A stretch of 64,000 nucleotides of DNA. Origin: Mariniplasma anaerobium. Its GTDB lineage: Bacteria > Bacillota_I > Bacilli_A > Acholeplasmatales > Acholeplasmataceae. This document shows, piece after piece, positions 27,928 to 36,470 of the stretch; within the stretch, counting starts at the first letter, position 1, and each line of letters opens with the position of its first letter. The stretch lies in the NCBI RefSeq assembly GCF_016865445.1, contig NZ_AP024412.1, positions 248,001-312,000 on the forward strand. Reading direction: 5' to 3'. Made by a program: the position numbers and the translations under genes. The notes under the pieces were generated by a model. The model saw nothing but the letters and a program-made list of their open reading frames with translations. It had not been told where the DNA came from and ran no database searches.

Positions 27928-28879
27928 ATTAATAACTTTTTTAAAAAGCGAAACATATATTAATAAAATATATCCCGAGGTCAAAAGAGTAGGTGTTGTC
28001 ATCTTATTTACTTTCATCTATGGGATAGGAGTTGCATGGTTCTTAGAAGCTTCTGTTGTGCCATTATATAGTGGAGGTATTCCAGGGCTAGGACAACTTG
28101 TTAGAGATACATTATTTGTTATATTTAATGTAGATGTAGGAGCAAATTTTCTAGGTTTATTTGTTATTATTGCAAATATTCCAATTCTTTTATTAGGTTG
28201 GTTTGGTGTGTCTCATAGATTTACAATTTATTCTATGATTTCAATATTGATTCAAGCATTTATTTTAAGTTGGATGCCACAAATTGATATGGGATTAGGT
28301 TCAGTAGAACACGCATTTACCTCAGCTGTATTAGGTGGTCTCTTAATCGGTATAGGTGCAGGTGGGGCACTAAGATATGGGACTTCAACTGGTGGTCTAG
28401 ATATCATTGCTCAATACTTATCGTTTAAAAAAGGTAAGTCTGTGGGTACATTATCTATGGCTATGAATTTATTCATTGCGATTTTAGGTGGATTTATTGT
28501 AGGTGGGAAAATTGGTCCAGGTGGAGAAGTTATCACTGGTGGTGTTATTATTTCATACACAGTAATTCGTGTCATCGTTTCCACAATCTTAACGGATAGA
28601 ATGCATACTGCATATCAGTTTTTATCTGTAGATATAATTACACAAGATCCTCAAGCACTTGTTGATGAGATATTGCATAAAGTATATCGAGGTGTTACAT
28701 TAATGAAGGTTGAAGGGGCATATTCACATCACGAAAAAACTTTAATTTATGTTGTGATTTCATCTTATGAACTACATGCTTTAATTGCATTAGTGAAAAA
28801 AACAGATCCACATGCTTTTATGGTTACCAGACCTACAAAACATGTCTTTGGTAATTTTGCTAGAAAAACAATCGCTTAA
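27920..28879 (+). CDS. YitT family membrane protein
   Basis: A 319-residue protein with five or six hydrophobic segments and glycine-rich motifs (GGIPGLGQL, GIGAGGALRYGTSTGGLDI), then a C-terminal cytoplasmic DUF2179 domain from about residue 225 (RGVTLMKVEGAY). These define the YitT family; the transported substrate is not established. It overlaps metS by eight bases and so falls under the same T-box. Confidence 0.9.
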   Translation: MNKLITFLKSETYINKIYPEVKRVGVVILFTFIYGIGVAWFLEASVVPLYSGGIPGLGQLVRDTLFVIFNVDVGANFLGLFVIIANIPILLLGWFGVSHRFTIYSMISILIQAFILSWMPQIDMGLGSVEHAFTSAVLGGLLIGIGAGGALRYGTSTGGLDIIAQYLSFKKGKSVGTLSMAMNLFIAILGGFIVGGKIGPGGEVITGGVIISYTVIRVIVSTILTDRMHTAYQFLSVDIITQDPQALVDEILHKVYRGVTLMKVEGAYSHHEKTLIYVVISSYELHALIALVKKTDPHAFMVTRPTKHVFGNFARKTIA

Positions 28880-28903
28880 AAAGACCTTTTTAGGTCTTTT
28901 TTT
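28878..28903 (+). terminator. Intrinsic terminator after metS-yitT
   Basis: AAAAAGACC (28878-28886), loop TTTTTA, GGTCTTTTT (28893-28901), extended by Ts. Confidence 0.92.
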
Positions 28904-28912
28904 ATCAAATAG

Positions 28913-28941
28913 TTAACAAATATGTATTTAGTTGGTATAAT
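28913..28941 (+). promoter_or_regulatory. Promoter of the fructose-type PTS operon
   Basis: TTAACA (28913-28918), a 17-base spacer and TATAAT (28936-28941) preceded by TGG. Confidence 0.8.
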
Positions 28942-28979
28942 AAAAATTGAAGTCATTATGTATGAAAGGACCCTTAAAA

Positions 28980-29450
28980 ATGGATATATTAAACATGATT
29001 AAAGATTCTTATATGAATCTTGATTTAAAAGCTAAATCTAAAACAGCAGTTATTGAAGAATTAGCAAAAAAATTAGATGATGCAGGTATCGTTACAAATT
29101 TGGATTTATTAGTTAACGATATTAGAATAAGAGAATCTTTATCATCTACAGGTATTGGATTTAAAATCGCTATTCCTCATGCCAAAAGTAAATATATAAC
29201 TGAACCAGCGATTGTTTTTGGTAAATCAATAGATGGAATAGATTATGATTCTATGGATGGAGAATACGCACATCTATTTTTCTTAATTTGCATGCCAGAA
29301 AATGGTGGAAATCTCCATTTAAAAGCTTTAGCTAAATTATCAAGAAATTTAATACATGAAAGTTTTAGACTAAGCTTAGAAGAAGCAAAAACAACTAAAG
29401 AAGTTTTAGAAGTTTTAAAAGATATTGATAAAGAAGACCAATATGCCTAA
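28980..29450 (+). CDS. PTS EIIA component, fructose/mannitol type
   Basis: Accepts phosphate from HPr and passes it to EIIB. The 156 residues contain the phosphorylated histidine in KIAIPHAKS, after STGIGF, typical of the fructose EIIA fold. The ATG at 28980 is chosen because AAAGGA lies nine bases upstream; in-frame starts farther upstream (28947) lack a site. It overlaps the EIIB gene by eight bases. Confidence 0.9.
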   Translation: MDILNMIKDSYMNLDLKAKSKTAVIEELAKKLDDAGIVTNLDLLVNDIRIRESLSSTGIGFKIAIPHAKSKYITEPAIVFGKSIDGIDYDSMDGEYAHLFFLICMPENGGNLHLKALAKLSRNLIHESFRLSLEEAKTTKEVLEVLKDIDKEDQYA

Positions 29451-29748
29451 GATTGTATGTGTAACTGCATGTCCAACAGGAATAGCACACACATATATTG
29501 CTGCTGAGATGTTAAAAGTTGCAGGAAAGTCTTTAGGATATAAAATGTTGATTGAAACACATGGTGCAATTGGAGTAGAAAATAAATTAAAAAGTGATGA
29601 TATCAAAGAAGCAATAGGGGTTATTATTGCTGCTGATATCCATATAGATAAGAATAGATTTGAAGGTAAAAAAGTAATAGAAGTATCAACAGGACAAGCA
29701 ATTAATCATCCAAAAGAAATAATTAAGAGATTAGAAAACCTAGAGTAA
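29443..29748 (+). CDS. PTS EIIB component, fructose type
   Basis: A small 101-residue cytoplasmic domain that carries phosphate on a cysteine. The family active-site motif is clear: CVTACPTGIAHTYIAAEML, in which the cysteine of ACPTG is the phosphorylation site. The start is the ATG at 29443 inside the 3' end of the EIIA gene; an upstream in-frame TTG is less likely because the product normally starts M-P-K-I-V. It precedes the EIIC gene by 11 bases. Confidence 0.92.
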   Translation: MPKIVCVTACPTGIAHTYIAAEMLKVAGKSLGYKMLIETHGAIGVENKLKSDDIKEAIGVIIAADIHIDKNRFEGKKVIEVSTGQAINHPKEIIKRLENLE

Positions 29749-29759
29749 AGGTATACATC

Positions 29760-30740
29760 GTGAAAAAAATAGTTAATATTTACAAAAATTTTATGAATGG
29801 TTTTACTTATATCATTCCACTAGCAGTTGTTGGTGGAGTGTTTTTGACTTTAAATATTCAAATAGATAATCCTTCACTATTTGACTTTGGGTCTATAGCA
29901 TTCTTTTTAATTTATCCAATTTTAGCGAGCTTTATTGCTTTTGCAATAGGTGATCGACCTGCATTTGTTTTGGGACTTTTAGCCGGAGCAATCGTTACTG
30001 TAAAAGGTGGAGGGTTTTTAAGTGCAACACTTATTGGTTTTTCATCAGGATATTTAATTTTGTTATTTAATTTTCTATTTAAGAAAATGCCATATGGTAT
30101 CAAGAGCTTGAATCCTGTATTTATTTATCCAATATTAGGAACAGCTATTATGTTTTTTGTAATTCAAGGATTTGAAATAACGATTTTCCCAGTTGAATTT
30201 TTTGTTAGAGATATTTATTCAAACCTAGATAAAATATTCATTATTATATTAGTAGGGATACTTAGTTTAATGATGGCAATTGATTTAGGAGGACCTATTA
30301 ATAAAATTGCTTATATCATCGGCATATTAACCATACTAAGTGGTAATGAATCATTTGTCATGCCAGCAGTTATGATTGCAGGAATGATGCCACCTTTAGT
30401 GATTGCAAGTTCTGCTTTAATATTTAAAAATAAATATAGTGAGAAAGAACATATCTTAGCAAAAAGAAATTGGTTATTAGGACTTTCTTTTATAACAGAA
30501 GGAGCGATACCATTTATAAAAAAAGATAAAAAAATAAAATATATATTTATTCTAGCAAGTATGACAGCGGGTATAGCATCTGCATTCTTTGATGTTTCAT
30601 CATTAATCGCACATGGTGGTATCTTATCTGTTATATTCATGAATAACGCATTTATGTTTTTAATTATCTTGGTTTTAGCAACACTCATTTTTGGATTAAT
30701 TTTAGGACTTATATTAAAAAAAAATGAAGTTCAAATGTAA
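29760..30740 (+). CDS. PTS EIIC component, fructose type
   Basis: The membrane channel of the phosphotransferase transporter. It starts with GTG at 29760. The 326 residues form about nine hydrophobic segments with fructose-EIIC motifs GDRPAFVLGLLAGAI, DLGGPINKIAYIIG and FITEGAIPF. EIIA, EIIB and EIIC are separate but translationally linked genes, whereas many bacteria fuse them. No 1-phosphofructokinase or DeoR-type regulator is adjacent, so the sugar is only inferred. Confidence 0.9.
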   Translation: MKKIVNIYKNFMNGFTYIIPLAVVGGVFLTLNIQIDNPSLFDFGSIAFFLIYPILASFIAFAIGDRPAFVLGLLAGAIVTVKGGGFLSATLIGFSSGYLILLFNFLFKKMPYGIKSLNPVFIYPILGTAIMFFVIQGFEITIFPVEFFVRDIYSNLDKIFIIILVGILSLMMAIDLGGPINKIAYIIGILTILSGNESFVMPAVMIAGMMPPLVIASSALIFKNKYSEKEHILAKRNWLLGLSFITEGAIPFIKKDKKIKYIFILASMTAGIASAFFDVSSLIAHGGILSVIFMNNAFMFLIILVLATLIFGLILGLILKKNEVQM

Positions 30741-30766
30741 AAAAATATTTTTATTTAAATATCATC

Positions 30767-30795
30767 TTTACATATAAATAAATCTTTGCTATACT
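30767..30795 (+). promoter_or_regulatory. Promoter of the purine permease
   Basis: TTTACA (30767-30772), a 17-base spacer and TATACT (30790-30795). Transcription would start just before the riboswitch aptamer. Confidence 0.75.
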
Positions 30796-30810
30796 GAACA
30801 AGTATTCAAT

Positions 30811-30938
30811 ATATCGTATAATCGACTAAATGTGGTGGTCAAGTTTCTACCGTGAAGCCGTAAAATTCACGACTACGATATGAAAACATCTTTTTTTATT
30901 GTTTTCATATGTAGAAACCACATTTTTGTGGTTTTTTT
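30811..30938 (+). promoter_or_regulatory. Guanine-type purine riboswitch with terminator platform
   Basis: The aptamer has P1 ATATCGTA (30811-30818) with TACGATAT (30874-30881), J1/2 TAATC, P2, the invariant AAGTTTCTACC, P3, and the loop GCCGTAAAA. The pyrimidine that contacts the ligand is C30873, indicating guanine or hypoxanthine rather than adenine. A terminator follows: AAACCAC (30915-30921) with GTGGTTT (30928-30934) and Ts. GTTTCTAC in the aptamer can pair with GTAGAAAC (30911-30918) as an antiterminator, so guanine should switch the gene off. Confidence 0.95.
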
Positions 30939-30986
30939 GTTTGAAAAAATACATATTGAATATAAAATAAAAAAAGGAGAAAGAGA

Positions 30987-32405
30987 ATGGAAAGAGTCAA
31001 AAAGTTTTACGCATCATGTATGAATCGCACTAAGATATTCTTCAAGATTGAAGAAAGAGGATCATCAGTTGTAAAAGAACTTCTAGCAGGTGTAACGATA
31101 TTCTTAGCAATGGCTTATATCTTACCTGTTAACAGTTTTATGCTAGCAGCGACAGGCTTACCTGTTGGTGGTGTATTTTTAGCAACAGCTCTATCTGCAG
31201 CAATCGCAACACTTATTATGGGCCTACTTGCTAATCTACCTGTTGCATTAGCACCTGGTATGGGATTAAATGCATTTTTCACTTATACTTTAGTTAATTT
31301 TGGATTAGGCTATAGCCCAGAAGCTGCATTAGCTGCAGTTTTAGTTTCTGGTATATTGTTCCTAATTATTTCTTTAACTGGATTGAGAAAAATAGTCATT
31401 AATGCAATTCCTCAAGGATTAAAGTTATCAGTTGGAGCTGGTATCGGATTTTTTATTGCATTTATTGGACTTAAAAATGCTGGTATTATTGTTGGAGATG
31501 CAAATACGTTCGTAACTTTAGGTAATCTAGCGCATCCTGCTGTATTACTAGCACTATTTGGATTATTACTAGTTGTTGTATTATATGCCTTAAAATTCAA
31601 GTTTGCGCTTATTACATCGATAGTTGCAACTGCAGTTGTCGGATTGGTTTTAAATGCATTAGGTGTAGCTTTCATGCCTGTCTATGATCCATCAGGTATG
31701 ACTGGTGTATGGAGCGGTGCTAGAGAAACTGTTGGAGCTGCATTTGGTGGTTTTTCAGAATTATTTTCTAGTTGGAATGCAATTGTTGTTATTTTCTCAT
31801 TATTGTTTGTAGATTTCTTTGATACAGCAGGTACATTGATGGCTGTTGGTAATCAAGCAGGTTTAATTAACGATGAAGGTATTATTGAAGGTGGAGACAA
31901 TGCATTGATCGCTGATTCAATTGGTACTATTGCTGGCGCAATGTTAGGAACATCTAATGTAACTAGTTATATTGAATCTTCTACAGGTATTGAACAAGGT
32001 GGACGTACAGGTCTTACTAGTGTAGTTGTTGCTGTATTATTTATTCTTTCAATATTCTTATACCCAATACTATCAATATTTAATGGCGTAGTTGTAGATA
32101 CGAATGCATTTGGTGATGCGATTGTATATTCACCTGTAACTGCAATGGCTTTAATTATGGTAGGAACATTAATGTTTTCACAATTAAAAGATATCGACTG
32201 GGATGATAAAGCAATCGTTATTACAGGATTCTTTACTGTAATCATCATGATTCTTTCTTATTCAATCGCAACAGGTATCGCAGTTGGATTTATATTCTTC
32301 CCAATTGTAAAAGTTGCTCAAAAGAAGGCTAAAGAAGTAAATCCAGTTATGTATGTATTAGCTATATTATTTATATTTTATTTTGTAGTTAAATTCATTG
32401 CATAA
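30987..32405 (+). CDS. pbuG: NCS2/AzgA family guanine/hypoxanthine permease
   Basis: Proton-coupled purine base uptake. The 472 residues have about 12-14 hydrophobic segments and the AzgA/PbuG motifs GVTIFLAMAYILPVNSFML, ALAPGMGLNAFFTYT, the DFFDTAGTLMAVGNQAG substrate region, and TSNVTSYIESSTGIEQGGRTG. AAAAGGAGA precedes the ATG. The guanine riboswitch directly upstream supports the substrate assignment. It ends at a strong terminator. Confidence 0.94.
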   Translation: MERVKKFYASCMNRTKIFFKIEERGSSVVKELLAGVTIFLAMAYILPVNSFMLAATGLPVGGVFLATALSAAIATLIMGLLANLPVALAPGMGLNAFFTYTLVNFGLGYSPEAALAAVLVSGILFLIISLTGLRKIVINAIPQGLKLSVGAGIGFFIAFIGLKNAGIIVGDANTFVTLGNLAHPAVLLALFGLLLVVVLYALKFKFALITSIVATAVVGLVLNALGVAFMPVYDPSGMTGVWSGARETVGAAFGGFSELFSSWNAIVVIFSLLFVDFFDTAGTLMAVGNQAGLINDEGIIEGGDNALIADSIGTIAGAMLGTSNVTSYIESSTGIEQGGRTGLTSVVVAVLFILSIFLYPILSIFNGVVVDTNAFGDAIVYSPVTAMALIMVGTLMFSQLKDIDWDDKAIVITGFFTVIIMILSYSIATGIAVGFIFFPIVKVAQKKAKEVNPVMYVLAILFIFYFVVKFIA

Positions 32406-32424
32406 AACATAAAAAAATTAATCT

Positions 32425-32458
32425 AAAAAGGATCTTTTTATTAAAAGATCCTTTTTTT
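32425..32458 (+). terminator. Intrinsic terminator after pbuG
   Basis: AAAAAGGATCTTTT (32425-32438), a short TATT loop, AAAAGATCCTTTTT (32443-32456), then Ts. Confidence 0.95.
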
Positions 32459-32471
32459 ATTTAATCATATA

Positions 32472-32499
32472 TTGCATATAATTTGAAGTTCAATATATA
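32472..32499 (+). promoter_or_regulatory. Possible promoter of the APC permease
   Basis: TTGCAT (32472-32477), a 16-base spacer and TATATA (32494-32499). The -10 is imperfect. Confidence 0.45.
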
Positions 32500-32545
32500 A
32501 CCATGATATCTTTAATATGTTCTTTAATATAGGAGGTCTTATTAT

Positions 32546-33874
32546 ATGCAATTAAAAAAAGAAATTGGACTATTTAGTGGTATCGCAATTATTGCTGGTA
32601 TTATGATTGGTTCTGGAATATTTGTGTTTGGAAGTTTAATTTTAACAAGAGTTGGTTATGCACTTGGATTATCGCTTTTAGTTTGGCTTATCGGAGGGAT
32701 CATTACATTATTTTCTGGTCTAACTTATGCAGAACTTGGAACGATGTTTCCTGAGACTGGTGGATATTATGTTTATTTAAAAAAAGCTTATGGTAAAAAG
32801 ACTGCGTTTTTGAGTGGGACTATGAACTTTGTTTTAGCTAGTAGTGGATCGATTGCTTTACTAGCACTTGTGTTTAGTGATATTTTATCGTATATCTTGC
32901 CAGTGACTAATTATGTAAAATGGATTGCTGCTGGTGTGATTATTATATTATCTTTAATCAATTATTTAGGCGTTAAGTTTGGATCGTTAGTTCAAAAGAT
33001 CTTTCTTGTTGCTAAATTGATTCCATTGATAGGTATTATCGTTATTGGTTTATTTTTAGGGACTGAAAGTGTTACGCTTAATTTTATACCTGAGGGCGGA
33101 TTGACAGTAACTAAGTTATTCACAACCATTGGATTTGGAGTAGTGGGAACACTTTGGGCTTATGAAGGGTGGACTAATTTAAATACTGTATCAGGTGAGA
33201 TGAAAAACGTATCTAAAGATCTACCGAAAGCTATATTGATTGCTATTTCAGGGGTTACGATTATTTATGTGTTATTCACATTTTCAATTTATAGATTAAT
33301 CCCGTTAAACGATTTAATAGCTTTATCTGAAGGTGGAGCAGTTCTACCGATACCAGCAATGATGAGTGTATTTGGAAATACGGGAATGTATTTAGTTTTT
33401 GGTGCTGTATTGATATCAGTCTTTGGAGCATTAAATGGAAGTGTCATGGTATTTCCAAGAGTTTATTATGCAATGGCATTAGATCAAACATTTTTTAAAT
33501 CATTTAAAACAATAGATAAAAAGCATCAAACACCAAGTATTGCAATATTTGGATCAATGGTGATGTCACTTGTTTTATTATTGTTTAATGTTGAACAATT
33601 ATTAACATTTGTAGTTTTTACAGGATTAATATTTAATACATTAATTTTTGCATCCGTATTTATATTTAGAAAGAAACAACCTGATCTAAAAAGACCTTAT
33701 AAAGTATGGGGATATCCATATGTTCCAGGAATTGCGATTATAGGTATGGTTGGATTATTTATCGCAACACTGGTTGAAGATCTTGTTCCATCATTAATCG
33801 GGCTTGGTGTTTTAGTAGTAGCTTATTTATTTTATACATTTGTTATAGAAAAGAAAATGAAAAAAGGCGAATAA
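32546..33874 (+). CDS. APC family amino acid permease (LAT/SteT-like)
   Basis: A 442-residue transporter with about 12 hydrophobic segments. TM1 has the APC signature GIMIGSGIFV, followed by YAELGTMFPETGGYYVYLKKAYG in TM2-3, and FPRVYYAMALDQTFFKSF after TM8. The pattern is that of LAT-like exchangers such as SteT; the amino acid carried is unknown. AGGAGGT precedes the ATG. Its stop codon is inside the following terminator stem. Confidence 0.9.
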   Translation: MQLKKEIGLFSGIAIIAGIMIGSGIFVFGSLILTRVGYALGLSLLVWLIGGIITLFSGLTYAELGTMFPETGGYYVYLKKAYGKKTAFLSGTMNFVLASSGSIALLALVFSDILSYILPVTNYVKWIAAGVIIILSLINYLGVKFGSLVQKIFLVAKLIPLIGIIVIGLFLGTESVTLNFIPEGGLTVTKLFTTIGFGVVGTLWAYEGWTNLNTVSGEMKNVSKDLPKAILIAISGVTIIYVLFTFSIYRLIPLNDLIALSEGGAVLPIPAMMSVFGNTGMYLVFGAVLISVFGALNGSVMVFPRVYYAMALDQTFFKSFKTIDKKHQTPSIAIFGSMVMSLVLLLFNVEQLLTFVVFTGLIFNTLIFASVFIFRKKQPDLKRPYKVWGYPYVPGIAIIGMVGLFIATLVEDLVPSLIGLGVLVVAYLFYTFVIEKKMKKGE

Positions 33875-33889
33875 AAAATTCGCCTTTTT
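33861..33889. terminator. Bidirectional terminator between APC permease and uracil permease
   Basis: AAAAAGGCGAAT (33861-33872), loop AAAAA, ATTCGCCTTTTT (33878-33889). It serves both convergent genes. Confidence 0.92.
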
Positions 33890-33903
33890 ATTTTTATAGT
33901 TTT

Positions 33904-35199
33904 TTATTTTTCTAAGTAAGTTAGAACTTGATTTAAAATGATACCTACTAAAGCAGCTAAACTCATACCAGCTAATGTTGTTTGACTATTAAATGAAACG
34001 AATGCACCACCTAGTCCAATAACTAACATGGTTGATACAACAATTAGGTTTTTCATGTTAGATAAATCTGTTTTAGCTTTAATTAAAACTTTGACACCGT
34101 TTGCTGCAATCAAGCCATATAAGATAATCGTCATCCCACCAATGACTGCCCAAGGTATACTCATGATGAATGCTTGTATGTATCCAAAGAATCCTAGAAG
34201 AACTGCAAATATAGCAGCTAAACCTACGACATAAACAGAGCCAACTTTTGTAAGCGCGATAACTCCAGTGTTTTCACCATATGTTGTATTTGCAGGTCCA
34301 CCTAATGAAGCAGAGACAAAAGTTGCAATCCCATCACCTAATAACGTACGATGAAGTCCAGGATCTTTAATAAAATCATTACCGGTAATTTCACCTAAAA
34401 CGATATGATCACCGATATGCTCAGAAATTGTTACCAAGGCTAAAGGAGCAAAAACTAATATTTGAGAAAAATTCAGTTTATATGTTCCAAGAATTTGAAA
34501 ATTTGGAAGTTGAAAGAAAGAGACTCCAGTAAAAGCTGCTTTTAAATCAACAGCACCAAGAAAAATAGAAGCTATGTAACCTACAAAGATAGCAATCACA
34601 AATGGAACAATCTTTAAAAAGCCTTTTGCTTTAATTGATAATATAACAACAGTTGCGAATGTTACAAAAGCTATTAATGGAACTTTCCAGCCTGCACCAT
34701 ATAGATCTATATACAATCCATTATCATATAGAGGTTGCATACCTAACAAACCAAAATTTTTAACAGCAACAGGTGCAAGTGTTAATCCGATGATAATAAT
34801 CATTGGACCGATTACGATTGGTGGAAGTAGTTTTCTAAGCCAATTGCTGCCTGCAAAATAAATAATAGTTGCAATAACCGCATAAACGATACCAACAACC
34901 ATTAAACCAACATATGCACTAGAAACTCCACCTGTAGAAGCAATCGCTGCAGAGATCGTTGTGATGTATGCAAAACTACTTCCTAAATAGACAGGAACCT
35001 TACCTTTAGTACACAAGATATAAATCAACGTACCCAAGCCGCTTGCTACAAGCGCTACACCAACATCTAAGCCAGTTAACATTGGAACTAGAACTGTTGC
35101 TCCAAACATTGCAAAAACATGCTGTAAACTTAAAATAATCCAACGGCCAACTGGGGTTGGCTTTTCATTAATTCCTACAACTAAACCATTTTTTTCCAT
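33904..35199 (-). CDS. pyrP: NCS2 family uracil permease
   Basis: Proton symporter for uracil. The 431 residues have about 12-14 hydrophobic segments, the N-terminal LSLQHVFAMFGATVLVP, KVPVYLGSSFAYI, an SEHIGDHIVLGEITGND block with the catalytic glutamate/histidine region, and NTTYGENTGVIALTKVGSV, which is typical of the UraA/PyrP subgroup. The minus-strand leader contains a PyrR-type attenuator and the divergent neighbour is pyrR, which strongly supports uracil as substrate. Confidence 0.93.
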   Translation of the reverse strand: MEKNGLVVGINEKPTPVGRWIILSLQHVFAMFGATVLVPMLTGLDVGVALVASGLGTLIYILCTKGKVPVYLGSSFAYITTISAAIASTGGVSSAYVGLMVVGIVYAVIATIIYFAGSNWLRKLLPPIVIGPMIIIIGLTLAPVAVKNFGLLGMQPLYDNGLYIDLYGAGWKVPLIAFVTFATVVILSIKAKGFLKIVPFVIAIFVGYIASIFLGAVDLKAAFTGVSFFQLPNFQILGTYKLNFSQILVFAPLALVTISEHIGDHIVLGEITGNDFIKDPGLHRTLLGDGIATFVSASLGGPANTTYGENTGVIALTKVGSVYVVGLAAIFAVLLGFFGYIQAFIMSIPWAVIGGMTIILYGLIAANGVKVLIKAKTDLSNMKNLIVVSTMLVIGLGGAFVSFNSQTTLAGMSLAALVGIILNQVLTYLEK

Positions 35200-35231
35200 G
35201 AATTACGCTCCTTATTTTATTGTAAGGCCTC

Positions 35232-35325
35232 AAAAAAAAGGACACCAGTGGCATCCTTTAAGGGTATTTTGCATAAAAAAAATGTTACCTTATTATGCTC
35301 ACGGGCATAACTTAAAGGACCTTTA
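35232..35325 (-). promoter_or_regulatory. PyrR-responsive transcription attenuator of pyrP
   Basis: On the minus strand a hairpin at 35292-35311 displays the loop CCCGTGAG within TTATGC...GCATAA. This fits the PyrR-binding loop consensus CCNGNGAG. Downstream is a terminator (35237-35259; AAAGGATGCC pairing GGTGTCCTTT, then Ts). The segment GTCCTTTAAG (35311-35320) can instead pair with CTTAAAGGAT (35253-35262) to form an antiterminator. PyrR with UMP would stabilise the binding hairpin and allow termination. Confidence 0.85.
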
Positions 35326-35333
35326 CTAAATCA

Positions 35334-35361
35334 AGTATATCATAATATTTTTTGAATACAA
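35334..35361 (-). promoter_or_regulatory. Promoter of pyrP
   Basis: On the minus strand: TTGTAT (35361-35356), a 16-base spacer and TATACT (35339-35334) preceded by TGA. Confidence 0.65.
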
Positions 35362-35383
35362 TAGATTTTTTGCAAAAAAAAGT

Positions 35384-35389
35384 TATAAT
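35384..35389 (+). promoter_or_regulatory. Possible -10 of pyrR
   Basis: A consensus TATAAT 18 bases before the start codon, without a convincing -35 or TGn extension. The transcript leader would be very short. Confidence 0.4.
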
Positions 35390-35407
35390 GAGTACGTAGG
35401 TGATAAT

Positions 35408-35905
35408 ATGAAAGAAATTATGAATCAGGAACAAATATCAAGAACGATAAAAAGAATGACACACGAAATTATAGAAAAGAATTCAAATTTGGAATCTATT
35501 GTTTTATTAGGCATTCTGAAAAAAGGGTATCCATTAGCAAAAATATTACAAAAGAATTTAAAAGATTTTGCTGGAATCACAGTCGATACTTATCCTATAG
35601 ATATCAAAGCCTATCGAGATGATTTAGATACGCACATCAATAAAGTCAATCAAGGATTTAATTTAGATAAAAAAACTGTCATCATTGTTGATGATGTTTT
35701 ATTTACTGGAAGAACAGTTAGAGCGGCTATGGACGCGATTAACAATCACGGAAGACCAGAAAAAATAGAACTAGCAATCTTAATTGATAGAGGTCATCGA
35801 GAACTACCTATTAGAGCTGATTTCATAGGTAAAAACATCCCAACTTCAAGCAAAGAAAAGGTCATTGTAGATTTAGAAAAGCAACTTGTAACCATTGATG
35901 AATAA
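35408..35905 (+). CDS. pyrR: PyrR bifunctional pyrimidine attenuation regulator / uracil phosphoribosyltransferase
   Basis: Binds attenuator RNA in response to UMP and can convert uracil plus PRPP to UMP. The 165 residues have the PRPP-binding motif VIIVDDVLFTGRTVRAAMDAI and the family C-terminal blocks LIDRGHRELPIRADFIGKNIPTS. AGGTGA precedes the ATG. It is divergent from the uracil permease gene whose leader carries a PyrR site, so regulator and target are neighbours. No pyr biosynthetic gene is in the window. Confidence 0.95.
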   Translation: MKEIMNQEQISRTIKRMTHEIIEKNSNLESIVLLGILKKGYPLAKILQKNLKDFAGITVDTYPIDIKAYRDDLDTHINKVNQGFNLDKKTVIIVDDVLFTGRTVRAAMDAINNHGRPEKIELAILIDRGHRELPIRADFIGKNIPTSSKEKVIVDLEKQLVTIDE

Positions 35906-35931
35906 ATAAAAGATAATAAAGCATGAAACTG

Positions 35932-35960
35932 TTGACAATTTTTGATTTATATAGTAATAT
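35932..35960 (+). promoter_or_regulatory. Strong promoter of rplM-rpsI
   Basis: TTGACA (35932-35937), a 17-base spacer and TAATAT (35955-35960). Confidence 0.85.
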
Positions 35961-35965
35961 AACAA

Positions 35966-36038
35966 AGGTACGTTTTAAATTTATATCCACTAATGCCCTT
36001 ATTTTTTTAAAAGAAATAAGAATATAAGGAGAATTACA
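35966..36038 (+). promoter_or_regulatory. Candidate L13-type mRNA leader
   Basis: The 5' untranslated stretch before rplM includes a hairpin CTTATTT (35998-36004) with AAATAAG (36014-36020) just before the ribosome site. Firmicutes rplM is known to carry an L13-leader; I see position and a hairpin, not a convincing match to the consensus. Confidence 0.35.
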
Positions 36039-36467
36039 ATGAAAACATTCATGGCGAATGAAAGTACGATTACACGCAAATGGTTTGTAGTCGACGCAGA
36101 AAACAAAACTTTAGGACGCTTAGCGACTGAAGTAGCATCAGTTTTAAAAGGAAAACATAAACCAACCTACACTCCTCATGTAGATTCAGGTGACTATGTG
36201 ATCGTTTTAAACGCAGAGAAAATTAAATTAACTGGTAAGAAATGGGACAAAAAGATGTATTATAGTCACTCAGGCTATAATGGAGGTCTTACGTCTACAA
36301 GTGCTAAAGACGTTATGGCGAAATTCCCAACACGTATGGTTGAAAAAGCAATTGTTGGTATGTTACCACATACAAAGTTAGGCGCTTCAATGGCGAGAAA
36401 ACTTTTTGTATATGCTGGTCCAGAACACAAACATTCTGCACAACAACCAGAAAAATTGGAGGTTTAA
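36039..36467 (+). CDS. rplM: 50S ribosomal protein L13
   Basis: An early-assembly 23S rRNA-binding protein. The 142 residues start [21 protein letters not shown] and contain [39 protein letters not shown] lies before the first ATG, which also fits homologues beginning M-R-T-x-x-M-A. It is followed by rpsI three bases later. Confidence 0.97.
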   Translation: MKTFMANESTITRKWFVVDAENKTLGRLATEVASVLKGKHKPTYTPHVDSGDYVIVLNAEKIKLTGKKWDKKMYYSHSGYNGGLTSTSAKDVMAKFPTRMVEKAIVGMLPHTKLGASMARKLFVYAGPEHKHSAQQPEKLEV

Positions 36468-36470
36468 CAC

